NCBI GenBank assembly: GCA_038236865.1
Contig: JBBRZI010000008.1
Span: forward strand, 1 to 28,399
DNA: 28,399 nt
Origin: UBA4729 sp038236865
GTDB lineage: Bacteria > Patescibacteriota > Saccharimonadia > Saccharimonadales > UBA4665
Direction: 5' to 3'
Shown piece by piece: positions 1-7,044 of the stretch (position 1 is the first letter of the stretch; every line of letters begins with the position of its first letter). Below the pieces are notes generated by a model. The model did no database searches. It saw only the letters and a program-made list of their open reading frames with translations, and was not told where the DNA came from. Made by a program: the position numbers and the translations under genes.

Positions 1-588
1 AGCCGATATGCCGTTGATCTTTATGAGTACCATGTGAACGCTTATTAATCCTAGCAACAGCAGGGTAAGGATTGTTGTGTGCCAAGAAAAAAGCTGCGTA
101 ATGACTGGAACTCCTCCGTTAGTCAAGCCAATATGGATGCCAAATAAGTCGAAGCTCTCCCGCATATGCCCCAAAGCCTCAGCGCCTTCCTGATCCATCT
201 TTAGAACAGTGCCGATAAAAATATAGAAGGTTGTGATGCCAAGTAGGGCCACTCCGGTGAGCCAGGTCAACCGCCTAGGCTTTTTGTATGATCCAGTGAT
301 AAAAACTCTTGTCAAATGTAAAAGCAGCAGGAAAACAACAAGGTTTGCAACCCAAAAGTGCAAGCTACGAGCAAAATCGACAAATGGTATGTGGGTCACC
401 GAGTAGACAATGCTAGCGTGAGCTCCATCAGGCGTCGGACTATAGACTTGACTCAGAAAAATTCCGCTCAGGATTAAAACTAAAAATGCACTCAAGCTGA
501 TACCACCAAACATATATAGGATTGTGTTGGCATGTTTGGGAACGGGATAGTCCAGTTTCTTTAGTAAAGAGTTTGGGGTTTTAACCAT
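1..588 (-). CDS. Cytochrome b, b6-type N-terminal (haem-binding) domain, partial at window edge
   Basis: The reading frame is open from the ATG at 588 to base 1, giving 196 codons without a stop; the 3' end lies outside the window. The product is a polytopic membrane protein with the four-helix cytochrome b core that holds two b haems and passes electrons between quinol and a high-potential acceptor. The haem ligand pairs are visible: H77 and H91 in helix B (13 residues between) and H170 and H185 in helix D (14 residues between). A GSYKKPRRLTWLTG stretch after helix B matches the conserved loop of the family. In family knowledge, 13 intervening residues in helix D mark bc1-type and 14 mark b6-type proteins, so this is b6-like. 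An AAGG ribosome site lies about 10 nt before the ATG. A Rieske protein or subunit IV would be expected to the left of the window but cannot be seen. Confidence 0.88.
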   Translation of the reverse strand, partial: MVKTPNSLLKKLDYPVPKHANTILYMFGGISLSAFLVLILSGIFLSQVYSPTPDGAHASIVYSVTHIPFVDFARSLHFWVANLVVFLLLLHLTRVFITGSYKKPRRLTWLTGVALLGITTFYIFIGTVLKMDQEGAEALGHMRESFDLFGIHIGLTNGGVPVITQLFSWHTTILTLLLLGLISVHMVLIKINGISA

Positions 589-632
589 GTCGATTGGCCT
601 TATTCCTTATTGCTTATGATTTACTCAAGTGA

Positions 633-659
633 ATTGTACCACTAAGTTGCAGACGTCAA
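633..659 (-). promoter_or_regulatory. Promoter of the cytochrome b gene
   Basis: On the minus strand TTGACG (659-654) is followed after 15 nt by an extended -10, TGGTACAAT (641-633). The predicted start near 626 gives a leader of about 38 nt that carries an AAGG ribosome site. The spacer is short for a standard -35/-10 pair, so the extended -10 is the stronger evidence. Confidence 0.5.
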
Positions 660-793
660 TAGTGTAACAACTATCACGCCAGCAATTTATAGCCAATAGC
701 GTTCCCGACCGTTCTACTTAGCCACAAGAGATTAGCGCCTGAGGCTGTGGTGCTTTTCTGGGTCGTCCTCGACTGACGCAATCCGGAAATGTT

Positions 794-2566
794 CTATACG
801 CCATTGGTTTTATGCCAGTAATCCTCGGCGACAGCCTCAAGTCGTTTCCGCTGAAGCCTTTGACCTAGATAGGCCAGGCCGACAACGCCACCACTCACAA
901 CGCCAACGATGGTAAGCACCACAATAATCCATTTCGGGAAGTGTTTTTCCTGGGCGAGGATGATGAGAGCCATTTGGCTGGATGTCAGTGCAAACTTCAT
1001 TGAACCAGCCGGTTTTATCTCGACGGTTTGCCAGCTACTTTTATCCAGTGAATACGCCTGATACTCGAAGTTTTTGTACTGCTTTTGCAGTGACGCCGGC
1101 AGTGTCACCGAAACAGCCAACGGCATCCGGAATGTATGGACGGTAGAAGTATCTGCTAGCTGACAGATGATCTGGTAAGGACCCCCGACGGTACGCTGCC
1201 CTTTGCTGCCCGTCAGTGGTACGTTGGTTACTTCGCTAATCGAGCAGTTTGCTGGTTCGGCCAGGGCGGCACTTGGGATCGTTACGTGGGCATACCCATC
1301 TTTAGTCACTAGTGTTATATCCTGGCCAAGGCCGGCGTTAGCTTTAAAGGAACCACTAGTGACATCTGCCGTGGTGCTTGCCGAGCTCAGGTTAGCGTCA
1401 TCAATGGCCGTTAATCGATAGTAATAGTGGGTTGAAAAACTGGTTGCGGAGTCACTGTAAGCGGTTTGGGAAATGTTTGCGTCAATGACTTTCCAGGCCA
1501 CCTGATCCAGCGAGCGTTCCAGCTGATAGTGCAACGAGCTCGTCGCAGTTGAATCGGACCAGCCGAGCGATATGGTGCCGTTCCCCTGATTGGCCGTAGC
1601 CGTGAAGGCGTCGGGCGTCGTGGGCGGGGTGGCTACAATTTCGGCCGCTTGCGTATTACTGGCCTGAAGATTAGTCGCCGCAGTACCAGCTGTTCCCTGG
1701 ATGGGCTTTGAGGCCGGAGACGACGTAGAACCGCCCCCACCACCGGATGGCTGTGGGGTTGGCGTTGGTGTTGGTGACGGTGTTAGCGTTGGTGTTGGTG
1801 ACGGTGTTGGTGTTGGTGTGGCTACTGGACACGCGGACGTACTAGCCGTCACAGTGTTTGAATTACGATTCCCGGCTGTCGTCCGCATAGCTACATAGAA
1901 ACTGTACGTTTTACCGCAGCTCAGCCCCGCTGACGTATAGGCAGTCGCGCTGATGGGGAACCAATTACTACCTTGATAAAACAAATAGTCCGTAAACGTG
2001 ACGCTGCCGGGACTACCGGCCGTCCATTGCAAGCTAATGCTACTGGCGCTAGTACCGGTAACGTACAGGTTGGGCGGCGTCGGCTCAGTGATAGCATTCA
2101 GATCAACTTCTATATAGGCCACACCCGAATAAAAGTTCAGGTCACATTGGGTACTGCCACAAACGATTGAACCATCGGTCCCATTGATCGGCACTTTCCA
2201 GCCGCTGACATAAAAACCGGCCGGGGCCTGGGGCATATATATCGTCACCCCGTCCGGCGGGCCAAATTGTACGCCGCTACACTGTGTATACATGACACTG
2301 ATATAGAACGCTGCTCCCGGACCAGTATTGCAAGTGCCGAACATGTGTCGGCCCGAAGTCACCGCGACTGAAGCTTGCGACATATACTCGCCGCCGATTA
2401 TTACGTTAACGGTACTGTCGTAGGTTAAGGCGTACGCCGACCTGACCGGTGAGCGGCCAAACATGGTTGAGTGGGGAGCGAGCAGACTATACGCCAAGAC
2501 AGCTCCCAAAATCACTAAAAAGCTAGCGATATAATGGTGTTTGTGTTTTTGGAGATGCTTTTTCAT
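794..2566 (-). CDS. Membrane-anchored surface protein with two fibronectin type III domains
   Basis: This 590-aa protein has a basic N-terminus and one hydrophobic segment (residues 13-30) that serves as signal peptide or signal anchor. A first region of unknown fold (about 45-155) is followed by an FN3 domain (about 160-245), a Thr/Pro repeat linker ending in five glycines (about 247-276), a second FN3 domain (about 316-402), a beta-rich region, and a C-terminal transmembrane helix (546-568) with a positively charged cytoplasmic tail. The layout is that of a cell-surface protein held in the membrane, with the Pro-rich linker as spacer; an adhesion or host-contact role is inference. No catalytic motif is visible. 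It sits alone on its strand, about 205 bp upstream of the cytochrome b gene with separate promoters. No Shine-Dalgarno site precedes the ATG. Confidence 0.85.
   Translation of the reverse strand: MKKHLQKHKHHYIASFLVILGAVLAYSLLAPHSTMFGRSPVRSAYALTYDSTVNVIIGGEYMSQASVAVTSGRHMFGTCNTGPGAAFYISVMYTQCSGVQFGPPDGVTIYMPQAPAGFYVSGWKVPINGTDGSIVCGSTQCDLNFYSGVAYIEVDLNAITEPTPPNLYVTGTSASSISLQWTAGSPGSVTFTDYLFYQGSNWFPISATAYTSAGLSCGKTYSFYVAMRTTAGNRNSNTVTASTSACPVATPTPTPSPTPTLTPSPTPTPTPQPSGGGGGSTSSPASKPIQGTAGTAATNLQASNTQAAEIVATPPTTPDAFTATANQGNGTISLGWSDSTATSSLHYQLERSLDQVAWKVIDANISQTAYSDSATSFSTHYYYRLTAIDDANLSSASTTADVTSGSFKANAGLGQDITLVTKDGYAHVTIPSAALAEPANCSISEVTNVPLTGSKGQRTVGGPYQIICQLADTSTVHTFRMPLAVSVTLPASLQKQYKNFEYQAYSLDKSSWQTVEIKPAGSMKFALTSSQMALIILAQEKHFPKWIIVVLTIVGVVSGGVVGLAYLGQRLQRKRLEAVAEDYWHKTNGV
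1757..1820. repeat. Low-complexity GGTGTTGGTGACGGT tandem tract
   Basis: Imperfect tandem copies of a GGTGTTGGTGACGGTGTT unit lie inside the FN3 protein gene. Read on the minus strand they encode the alternating Thr-Pro/Ser-Pro linker between the two FN3 domains. Such a tract can change length by slippage in steps of 6 nt without breaking the frame. Confidence 0.8.
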
Positions 2567-2595
2567 TTTGGCTTTTTTATACGATATATGCCGTT

Positions 2596-2604
2596 ATTGT
2601 AGCA
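2596..2604 (-). promoter_or_regulatory. Extended -10 promoter of the FN3 protein gene
   Basis: TGCTACAAT (2604-2596, minus) fits the TGnTATAAT extended -10 class and predicts a start near 2589, about 23 nt before the ATG. A perfect TTGACA (2634-2629) lies too far upstream (27 nt) to pair with it, but would pair at 17 nt with TAAATT as an alternative. Confidence 0.5.
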
Positions 2605-2746
2605 AAATTTAAATCTATAAGCTAGTTTTGTCAACCACGTTTGTGCAGTTCATGTTCGGTGCTGCCCGCCAAGCTCGCCAAAACCTGGGGCCCCTGTAGG
2701 CAACCGGCCGCCAATTAATACGCCCCACTCACTTAGTAGCTTTCCG

Positions 2747-3178
2747 CTACGCCACCGCCTCGTCAGTCGCAACGCTACCCAGATAATCCCGCAAGCGTTC
2801 CTGCTGGGCTGGGACAACATCTGAACGATCAAGAAACTCCTGGATCGGCATCAGTCGCGCCGACTGCCCTTCATCCCCGAGCCTAATTGCCCAAGCCGCC
2901 TCGGCCCCAATGTGCGCCACCAGAAACCGGGCCAGACCTTCCCGTAAGCGCAGCGGATAATCCCGCTGCCAGACAATCGAAGCTTCTGAGATGCATAAAC
3001 CCACCTCTTCTTGAGCTTCTCGCAGCCCACAGGCCATTGGTGGCTCACCCGGCTCTCGTCCGCCGCCCGGTAAGTCCCAGGTGTTGGCATAGGCTATGTC
3101 CGGGTTATTGTCCCTCAGGATAGCCACAATCGAAGTATCGTGCAAAATTGCCAGACTTGTTCCGATAACCTCAAGCAT
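2747..3178 (-). CDS. Nudix hydrolase
   Basis: This 143-aa protein has a complete Nudix box at residues 39-61 matching G-x5-E-x7-R-E-x2-E-E-x-G-L, with the metal-binding glutamates E57 and E58. Nudix enzymes hydrolyse nucleoside diphosphates linked to another group, often as house-cleaning of damaged or excess nucleotides; the substrate cannot be told from sequence alone. A WDLPGGG stretch precedes the box as in MutT-like and ADP-ribose-type members. The chosen ATG has no ribosome site and lies 8 nt after a perfect TATAAT, so the mRNA is probably almost leaderless. It stands as a single gene between the FN3 protein gene and a divergent transglycosylase gene. Confidence 0.88.
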   Translation of the reverse strand: MLEVIGTSLAILHDTSIVAILRDNNPDIAYANTWDLPGGGREPGEPPMACGLREAQEEVGLCISEASIVWQRDYPLRLREGLARFLVAHIGAEAAWAIRLGDEGQSARLMPIQEFLDRSDVVPAQQERLRDYLGSVATDEAVA

Positions 3179-3186
3179 TATCGTGA

Positions 3187-3192
3187 ATTATA
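3187..3192 (-). promoter_or_regulatory. -10 box of the Nudix gene (near-leaderless start)
   Basis: A perfect TATAAT on the minus strand (3192-3187) ends 8 nt before the ATG at 3178, predicting a leader of about 2 nt. No good -35 is seen. Confidence 0.55.
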
Positions 3193-3360
3193 GCGCAATC
3201 AGCAATAAATGATACTAGTAACGCGCGATCTGTCGGAAAAAATTAATATAGGCTTAACTGCGCGGTCGATATTCAGCCACTACTGTATCGAAGGTTCAGA
3301 ATACTTTCGTTCGCTCGGCCCGACAGGTACGTGGGCTTCATCTCCAATATACGTGTATTT

Positions 3361-3369
3361 TGCTATGAT
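3361..3369 (+). promoter_or_regulatory. Extended -10 of the transglycosylase gene (leaderless start)
   Basis: TGCTATGAT is an extended -10 whose last base lies 6 nt before the ATG at 3376. The predicted transcription start coincides with the A of that ATG. This decides the start over an upstream in-frame GTG at 3331, which would lie outside the transcript. Confidence 0.55.
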
Positions 3370-3375
3370 GTAGCT

Positions 3376-4086
3376 ATGAAAATGTCATCCGCCCACCTAA
3401 AACTAATGCCCTACCGGCCGCTTTCTCGCCGCGACTGGTCGATGCTATGCCTAGGCGTAATAAGTACTATCGCTATCGTAGCCGTGGGTACCCTCATAAC
3501 CCCTGTCCGAGTCCCAATGCCTTATCAATCGACCGACGTCACAGCCGCGTGGGTACCGCCAACAGTCAAACATTGGCAGGGCCTGATCGACGAGATGGCA
3601 AAAAAATACAATTTAGACCCTACACTGCTAGCCATTGTTATGACACTGGAGTCGGGTGGCGACGCCAAAGCCAAAAGCAGCGACGATGCCCTGGGGCTTA
3701 TGCAGGTTACCCCGCCAACAGCAAAAGACATTGCTGCTAAATTCTTAAAGACGCCACGGGCCAAATATAACCTGCAGGATCCGCGCACCAACGTTGAGTT
3801 TGGCGCCGCTTACCTCGCCTACCTACGCGACCAATTTGGCAGCGCCCGGCAAGCACCTGATTGGAACAACACCGTTGAGCTCGTCGCCGCCGGCTATAAT
3901 GGTGGCCCTGGCGCCGCCGCCCACCTTGAACGGGGTGACGGCCTAAAAGATATTCAAACGGTCGTCTATTCCCGCGACGCTTTCAATATGTGGCGTGAGC
4001 GACACGCCCGTACCAGCCCGACATTTGAACGTTGGAAGGAACGCGGCGGCTACATCTTGATCGACGCGGCTAAAGCTGACCAGTGA
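3376..4086 (+). CDS. Membrane-anchored lytic transglycosylase (SLT fold)
   Basis: The protein has 236 aa when started at the leaderless ATG 3376. It has one N-terminal membrane helix (about 22-42), then a soluble-lytic-transglycosylase domain (about 66-200). The catalytic glutamate is E92 in LESGG; GLMQVTP (107-113) and AGYNGGPG (172-179) are the other family landmarks. These enzymes cleave peptidoglycan between MurNAc and GlcNAc with formation of a 1,6-anhydro product, outside the cytoplasmic membrane. It may serve cell-wall remodelling, insertion of envelope machines, or attack on a host cell wall; the last is inference from a likely episymbiotic lifestyle. It is a single gene on the plus strand, divergent from the Nudix gene. 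The stop is TGA. Confidence 0.9.
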   Translation: MKMSSAHLKLMPYRPLSRRDWSMLCLGVISTIAIVAVGTLITPVRVPMPYQSTDVTAAWVPPTVKHWQGLIDEMAKKYNLDPTLLAIVMTLESGGDAKAKSSDDALGLMQVTPPTAKDIAAKFLKTPRAKYNLQDPRTNVEFGAAYLAYLRDQFGSARQAPDWNNTVELVAAGYNGGPGAAAHLERGDGLKDIQTVVYSRDAFNMWRERHARTSPTFERWKERGGYILIDAAKADQ

Positions 4087-4303
4087 ATTTTAAGGACATC
4101 AGCCCGGCCGGTCGCAGCCCTAAATAGCATCGATAAAACCTACATCTACCCGATAATTATGATTGTTCTAGATGAATGGACTTCACTATATTGTGATATA
4201 GCGCACCAACTATGCCGGCGACTAAATCGCTGCTGCTTATAATCGACTTCAACGCTGCTTCGTTAGCTGTGCACTAGCTACACGACAGACTTCGCGACGC
4301 GAT

Positions 4304-4732
4304 TTAAGGAGTTGTAGTCTCTAAAGAAACGTCTTCTTGTTGGTCAGCCGGTTTGAGAATACTGTCGACGAGCTGGTCGAGTTGGTCATTGGATAGGTTA
4401 GCCTTAACAGCATAGCCTTCAATTCCCTGTTCGCGAATGCCGGCTGGAGCATCGGCTTCGTTCAGGTTTGAAATAACTAGTACCTTAATGTTTTTGCCCC
4501 ACTCGGTGGTACGCATAACCTTGAGGAGTTGATCACCGGATAACTTTGGAATCATTATGTCGAGTAGTACTAAACTAGGGCGCTCACGCTCGATTATAGT
4601 CAGCGCTTCGAGACCCTGTGTAGCCACAAAACACGTGTAGCCGAGGATCTCGAGCCTCACTTTGTAAATATCAGCTAAGCTGACCTCGTCTTCGACTATG
4701 ACTATCTTCGCACCGGTGCCAAATTGATCCAT
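4304..4732 (-). CDS. Stand-alone response regulator receiver domain protein
   Basis: The 142-aa product consists of one CheY-like receiver domain (about 8-125) plus a short acidic tail. The acidic pocket (E14, D15), the phospho-acceptor D58 in LLDIMIP, a Ser in the VISN switch position and K109 in YAVKANL are all present, so it should be phosphorylatable. It has no DNA-binding or enzymatic output domain. Such proteins work as phosphorelay intermediates or by binding a partner. No kinase gene is adjacent; the only kinase in the window is about 15 kb away, so its partner is unknown. The ATG has no ribosome site and lies 10 nt after a perfect TATAAT. Confidence 0.9.
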   Translation of the reverse strand: MDQFGTGAKIVIVEDEVSLADIYKVRLEILGYTCFVATQGLEALTIIERERPSLVLLDIMIPKLSGDQLLKVMRTTEWGKNIKVLVISNLNEADAPAGIREQGIEGYAVKANLSNDQLDQLVDSILKPADQQEDVSLETTTP

Positions 4733-4742
4733 ATTGCTAACA

Positions 4743-4748
4743 ATTATA
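4743..4748 (-). promoter_or_regulatory. -10 box of the receiver-domain gene
   Basis: TATAAT (4748-4743, minus) lies 10 nt before the ATG at 4732, predicting a leader of about 4 nt with no Shine-Dalgarno site. No clear -35. Confidence 0.5.
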
Positions 4749-4855
4749 GAGCACGGCAGAGCGTTTAACCTAATTAATAGCCTAGCCGCAAGTAGCAGCC
4801 CCTATTGGGTCGTTCTAGCAAGTAAACTAATAAAAGACCGTGTCCGTTACCCCTT

Positions 4856-5608
4856 ATGCTTGCAATAACTCCGGGGATTCATAACACTAAACGGATGAGA
4901 CTTCAGCTTCCAGACATGCACCGGATTGACGGTCGGCAATCGGATTGGGAGAAGATTCCTCCAAAAAAGTGGAATCCAGACCAACTGAGAGCCGCCAAAA
5001 CGCACGGTATCGACACGCCCGGCAACCGAGAAACCGCCAAAGGCGCTGTCTACTCTTTGGGCGGTTTGGCTTGCGTTCGGGCTGGACATGCGTTGCTCGG
5101 CACTATCCTTCTCGGCATCGGCGGGTATAAAGACATTCAAGATGGCAAAATAGCTGACGCCACCGGTACGAAAAGCCCTATCGGTGAAGCCGCTGACGCG
5201 GTGTCGGACGCAGCGCTGATTGTCGTAGGCGTTCCAGTTTTCATCGAGGCTGGCTTACTCACTCAAACAGAGGGCGTCGCGATGCTCGGTCTCGTAGCAA
5301 CTAAAACTATTGGTTATAGCGCCGGGAAACTAGGTGGGCAGGCGCCGCCACAGCCGAGTCGCTTCGGAAAAGTTGGGATGTTTGGACAGCGGGCGGGGAT
5401 GGGACTTCGGCTGGCAGCTCGAGTGGCTGAGCAGAACAACCTTGAGGATCTGGCCATACAAATCAAACGGGCTTCGGATGTTACCCTGCACGCTGGCATC
5501 GCCTTATCGGCAATCGCAAACTTCGGCTACCTCGCCGGTAGCGTAGGCCACAACCCTGTCGAGCGGGCCGAGGGTCAATCCGACTTGGCTCAGACCGTGT
5601 CGCCGTAG
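4856..5608 (+). CDS. CDP-alcohol phosphatidyltransferase family protein with altered motif
   Basis: This protein (250 aa, or 237 aa from ATG 4895) carries the CDP-alcohol phosphatidyltransferase motif D-x2-D-G-x2-A-R-x8-G-x3-D-x3-D at residues 93-118. All four aspartates (D93, D96, D114, D118), G97, A100 and G110 are in place, but the Arg is D101. Family members (PgsA, Cls-type, PssA and others) join a CDP-linked lipid or alcohol to an acceptor in the membrane, with two metal ions bound by the four aspartates. Hydrophobic segments are present around 65-90, 115-150 and near 210-230, but the N-terminal 60 residues are polar. Substrate unknown; phospholipid head-group synthesis is the default guess. 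The 3' end overlaps the convergent gene 5590-6060 by 19 nt. The start is uncertain because neither candidate has a ribosome site. Confidence 0.75.
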   Translation: MLAITPGIHNTKRMRLQLPDMHRIDGRQSDWEKIPPKKWNPDQLRAAKTHGIDTPGNRETAKGAVYSLGGLACVRAGHALLGTILLGIGGYKDIQDGKIADATGTKSPIGEAADAVSDAALIVVGVPVFIEAGLLTQTEGVAMLGLVATKTIGYSAGKLGGQAPPQPSRFGKVGMFGQRAGMGLRLAARVAEQNNLEDLAIQIKRASDVTLHAGIALSAIANFGYLAGSVGHNPVERAEGQSDLAQTVSP

Positions 5609-6060
5609 GCTGCTATCAGCTCAGCCAGTTGCTGCCACTGCTGTTCCGGTGGTGCGTGTTGCAGCCGATAGTGAGGATAAGTTGCGGCTAATTCTTGGCT
5701 CGCCGGGTGCCCACTGACCCATTGGGTTACGCTCAAGGTATTGGCTTCAATGTCGATATCATAGTAGGTCCCAAATCCGGCCGACTTGCCTTCGCCATCC
5801 CCACCCAGCGGCCAATAAATAAGATAGTTATGAGTCGTTTCCTTAACACTGCCGAGAAAATAGCGGGTGGTTTGCAACTCGTGAAACGCCGGGCAGTTGT
5901 AGCGGCCGAAAGTTCTGGTCCGCGACTCTCGAACAGTGCCGCTGCCTAAAAATAGTTTACCGAGCTGGCTAAATTCTAGGTTGCTGAATTGTCGGCTCAG
6001 ACCATTAAACACCTCGGCTTGATAGGTCTCGAGCGTATTTTGTGACGGGTCTTTCTCCAT
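5590..6060 (-). CDS. Protein of unknown function
   Basis: I do not recognise this 156-aa protein. It is soluble, with no signal peptide or membrane helix, rich in aromatic residues, and looks like a mixed alpha/beta fold. A TRTFGRYN stretch and the GTYYDIDIEANTLSVTQW segment look like beta strands. The gene shows coding-like composition and has an extended -10 8 nt before its ATG, in line with other starts in the window. Its last 19 nt overlap the end of the CDP-alcohol phosphatidyltransferase gene on the other strand. The next gene on its 5' side is divergent. Confidence 0.7.
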   Translation of the reverse strand: MEKDPSQNTLETYQAEVFNGLSRQFSNLEFSQLGKLFLGSGTVRESRTRTFGRYNCPAFHELQTTRYFLGSVKETTHNYLIYWPLGGDGEGKSAGFGTYYDIDIEANTLSVTQWVSGHPASQELAATYPHYRLQHAPPEQQWQQLAELIAAYGDTV

Positions 6061-6068
6061 AAACGTAT

Positions 6069-6077
6069 CCTATAACA
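6069..6077 (-). promoter_or_regulatory. Extended -10 of the unknown 156-aa gene
   Basis: TGTTATAGG (6077-6069, minus) resembles an extended -10 and ends 8 nt before the ATG at 6060, predicting a leader of about 2 nt. The hexamer matches TATAAT at four positions. Confidence 0.35.
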
Positions 6078-6236
6078 CTCAGTTAACATGTCAAACTAAC
6101 GTGCTGTTAGACTCGGGCTACTCGCTACAGGAGACTAGTAAGCCTAGCTTTGAGCGCCAGCTTGGCTGAACCGCTACAGCCCTCTATACACGCTACTAAT
6201 TACTTGATACGGCTTTTGCTGGCTAAGACCATTTAT

Positions 6237-6265
6237 TTGTCTGAATAACCTACACAGTTTATGAT
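6237..6265 (+). promoter_or_regulatory. Promoter of the PQ-loop-like gene
   Basis: TTGTCT (6237-6242), a 17-nt spacer and TATGAT (6260-6265) form a plausible sigma-70 type promoter. The predicted start near 6272 leaves a leader of about 5 nt before ATG 6277. Confidence 0.5.
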
Positions 6266-6276
6266 TGAGGCACCCT

Positions 6277-6888
6277 ATGAACCATGACGCCCGCAACATA
6301 TTACTAATAGCTAGTTCGATACTCATTGTCGCCAGCTCTATCCCCTACCTGATCGATATTGTTAAAAGAAAGACGAAGCCACGGATCATTTCCTGGTTTA
6401 ACTGGGGGCTGCTGGGGGCAATTGCGGGAGGCGCCGCCCTTGCCGCCGGGCAAATTCCGGCTGCCGTACTGTCGTTTGCTTCAGTCGGGGAGGTTATGTT
6501 TGTAGTCATCCTCGGCCTCTACTACGGTGACCGCCAATTTGAACGGATTGATATTCTGTGCCAAATCGGCGCAGCGGTCGGCCTAATGCTGTGGTTAGTG
6601 TTCGACAGTCCACTGACGGCAATCATTGCAGTCACCCTGATTGATCTGGTTGCCGCACTACCCACCTACAAACATATTTGGCAAAAACCCCACGAGGAAA
6701 CCCTGCTGGCCTTCGTAATCTGCGGCTTTGCCTCGTTATTGACTCTGTTAGCTATCACTAGTCCCAGCCCGGCGGGGCTCGTCTATCCAATCTACTTATT
6801 ACTTGCGAATGCTACTATGGCGGCCCTGATAATCATCCGCCGTAAAGCACTTGTGCCAAGCCCAGCTGAGCTGAGGCATCCCTCATAG
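6277..6888 (+). CDS. Seven-TM membrane protein resembling PQ-loop/SWEET transporters
   Basis: This polytopic protein (203 aa from ATG 6277) has about seven predicted membrane helices arranged 3+1+3. Two similar halves are visible: the first has a SIPYLIDIVKRKTKPRIISW stretch, and the second an ALPTYKHIWQKPHE stretch at the matching place. A proline followed by a basic loop and a Ser/Trp or aromatic residue recalls the PQ-loop/MtN3 fold, whose members carry sugars, amino acids or other small molecules. This is fold-level resemblance only and the substrate is unknown. ATG 6277 is preferred to an upstream TTG at 6265 because that TTG overlaps the -10 box; a GAGG just upstream could also act as a ribosome site. 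The gene is divergent from 5590-6060 and converges on the repeat protein gene 7045-8223. Confidence 0.75.
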   Translation: MNHDARNILLIASSILIVASSIPYLIDIVKRKTKPRIISWFNWGLLGAIAGGAALAAGQIPAAVLSFASVGEVMFVVILGLYYGDRQFERIDILCQIGAAVGLMLWLVFDSPLTAIIAVTLIDLVAALPTYKHIWQKPHEETLLAFVICGFASLLTLLAITSPSPAGLVYPIYLLLANATMAALIIIRRKALVPSPAELRHPS

Positions 6889-7044
6889 CACTATAGGCAG
6901 ACCGGTTCAGATGCAAAACGGCTACCCGCTAATAACGACCTATCGAGTTCATTGCGCTAAGGTCTAGACACTGCTTGCCTACTTTGACGCTTCAAGAGTT
7001 AACATCCGTACTGTTACCGCGATTCGGCTACTAACCCAAGCCGG

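Noticed and set aside
1701..1898. Gly/Val-rich plus-strand frame opposite the FN3 gene
   Set aside because: It is a by-product of the GGTGTT repeat tract on the antisense strand, not a gene.
3331..3375. Upstream GTG extension of the transglycosylase
   Set aside because: It would place 15 codons across the extended -10 box; the exact 6-nt spacing to ATG 3376 makes that the better start.
4186..4201. CTATAT-TGTG-ATATAG hairpin in the gap between the transglycosylase and receiver genes
   Set aside because: A 6-bp all-A/T core stem with no T run; expected by chance in an AT-rich gap.
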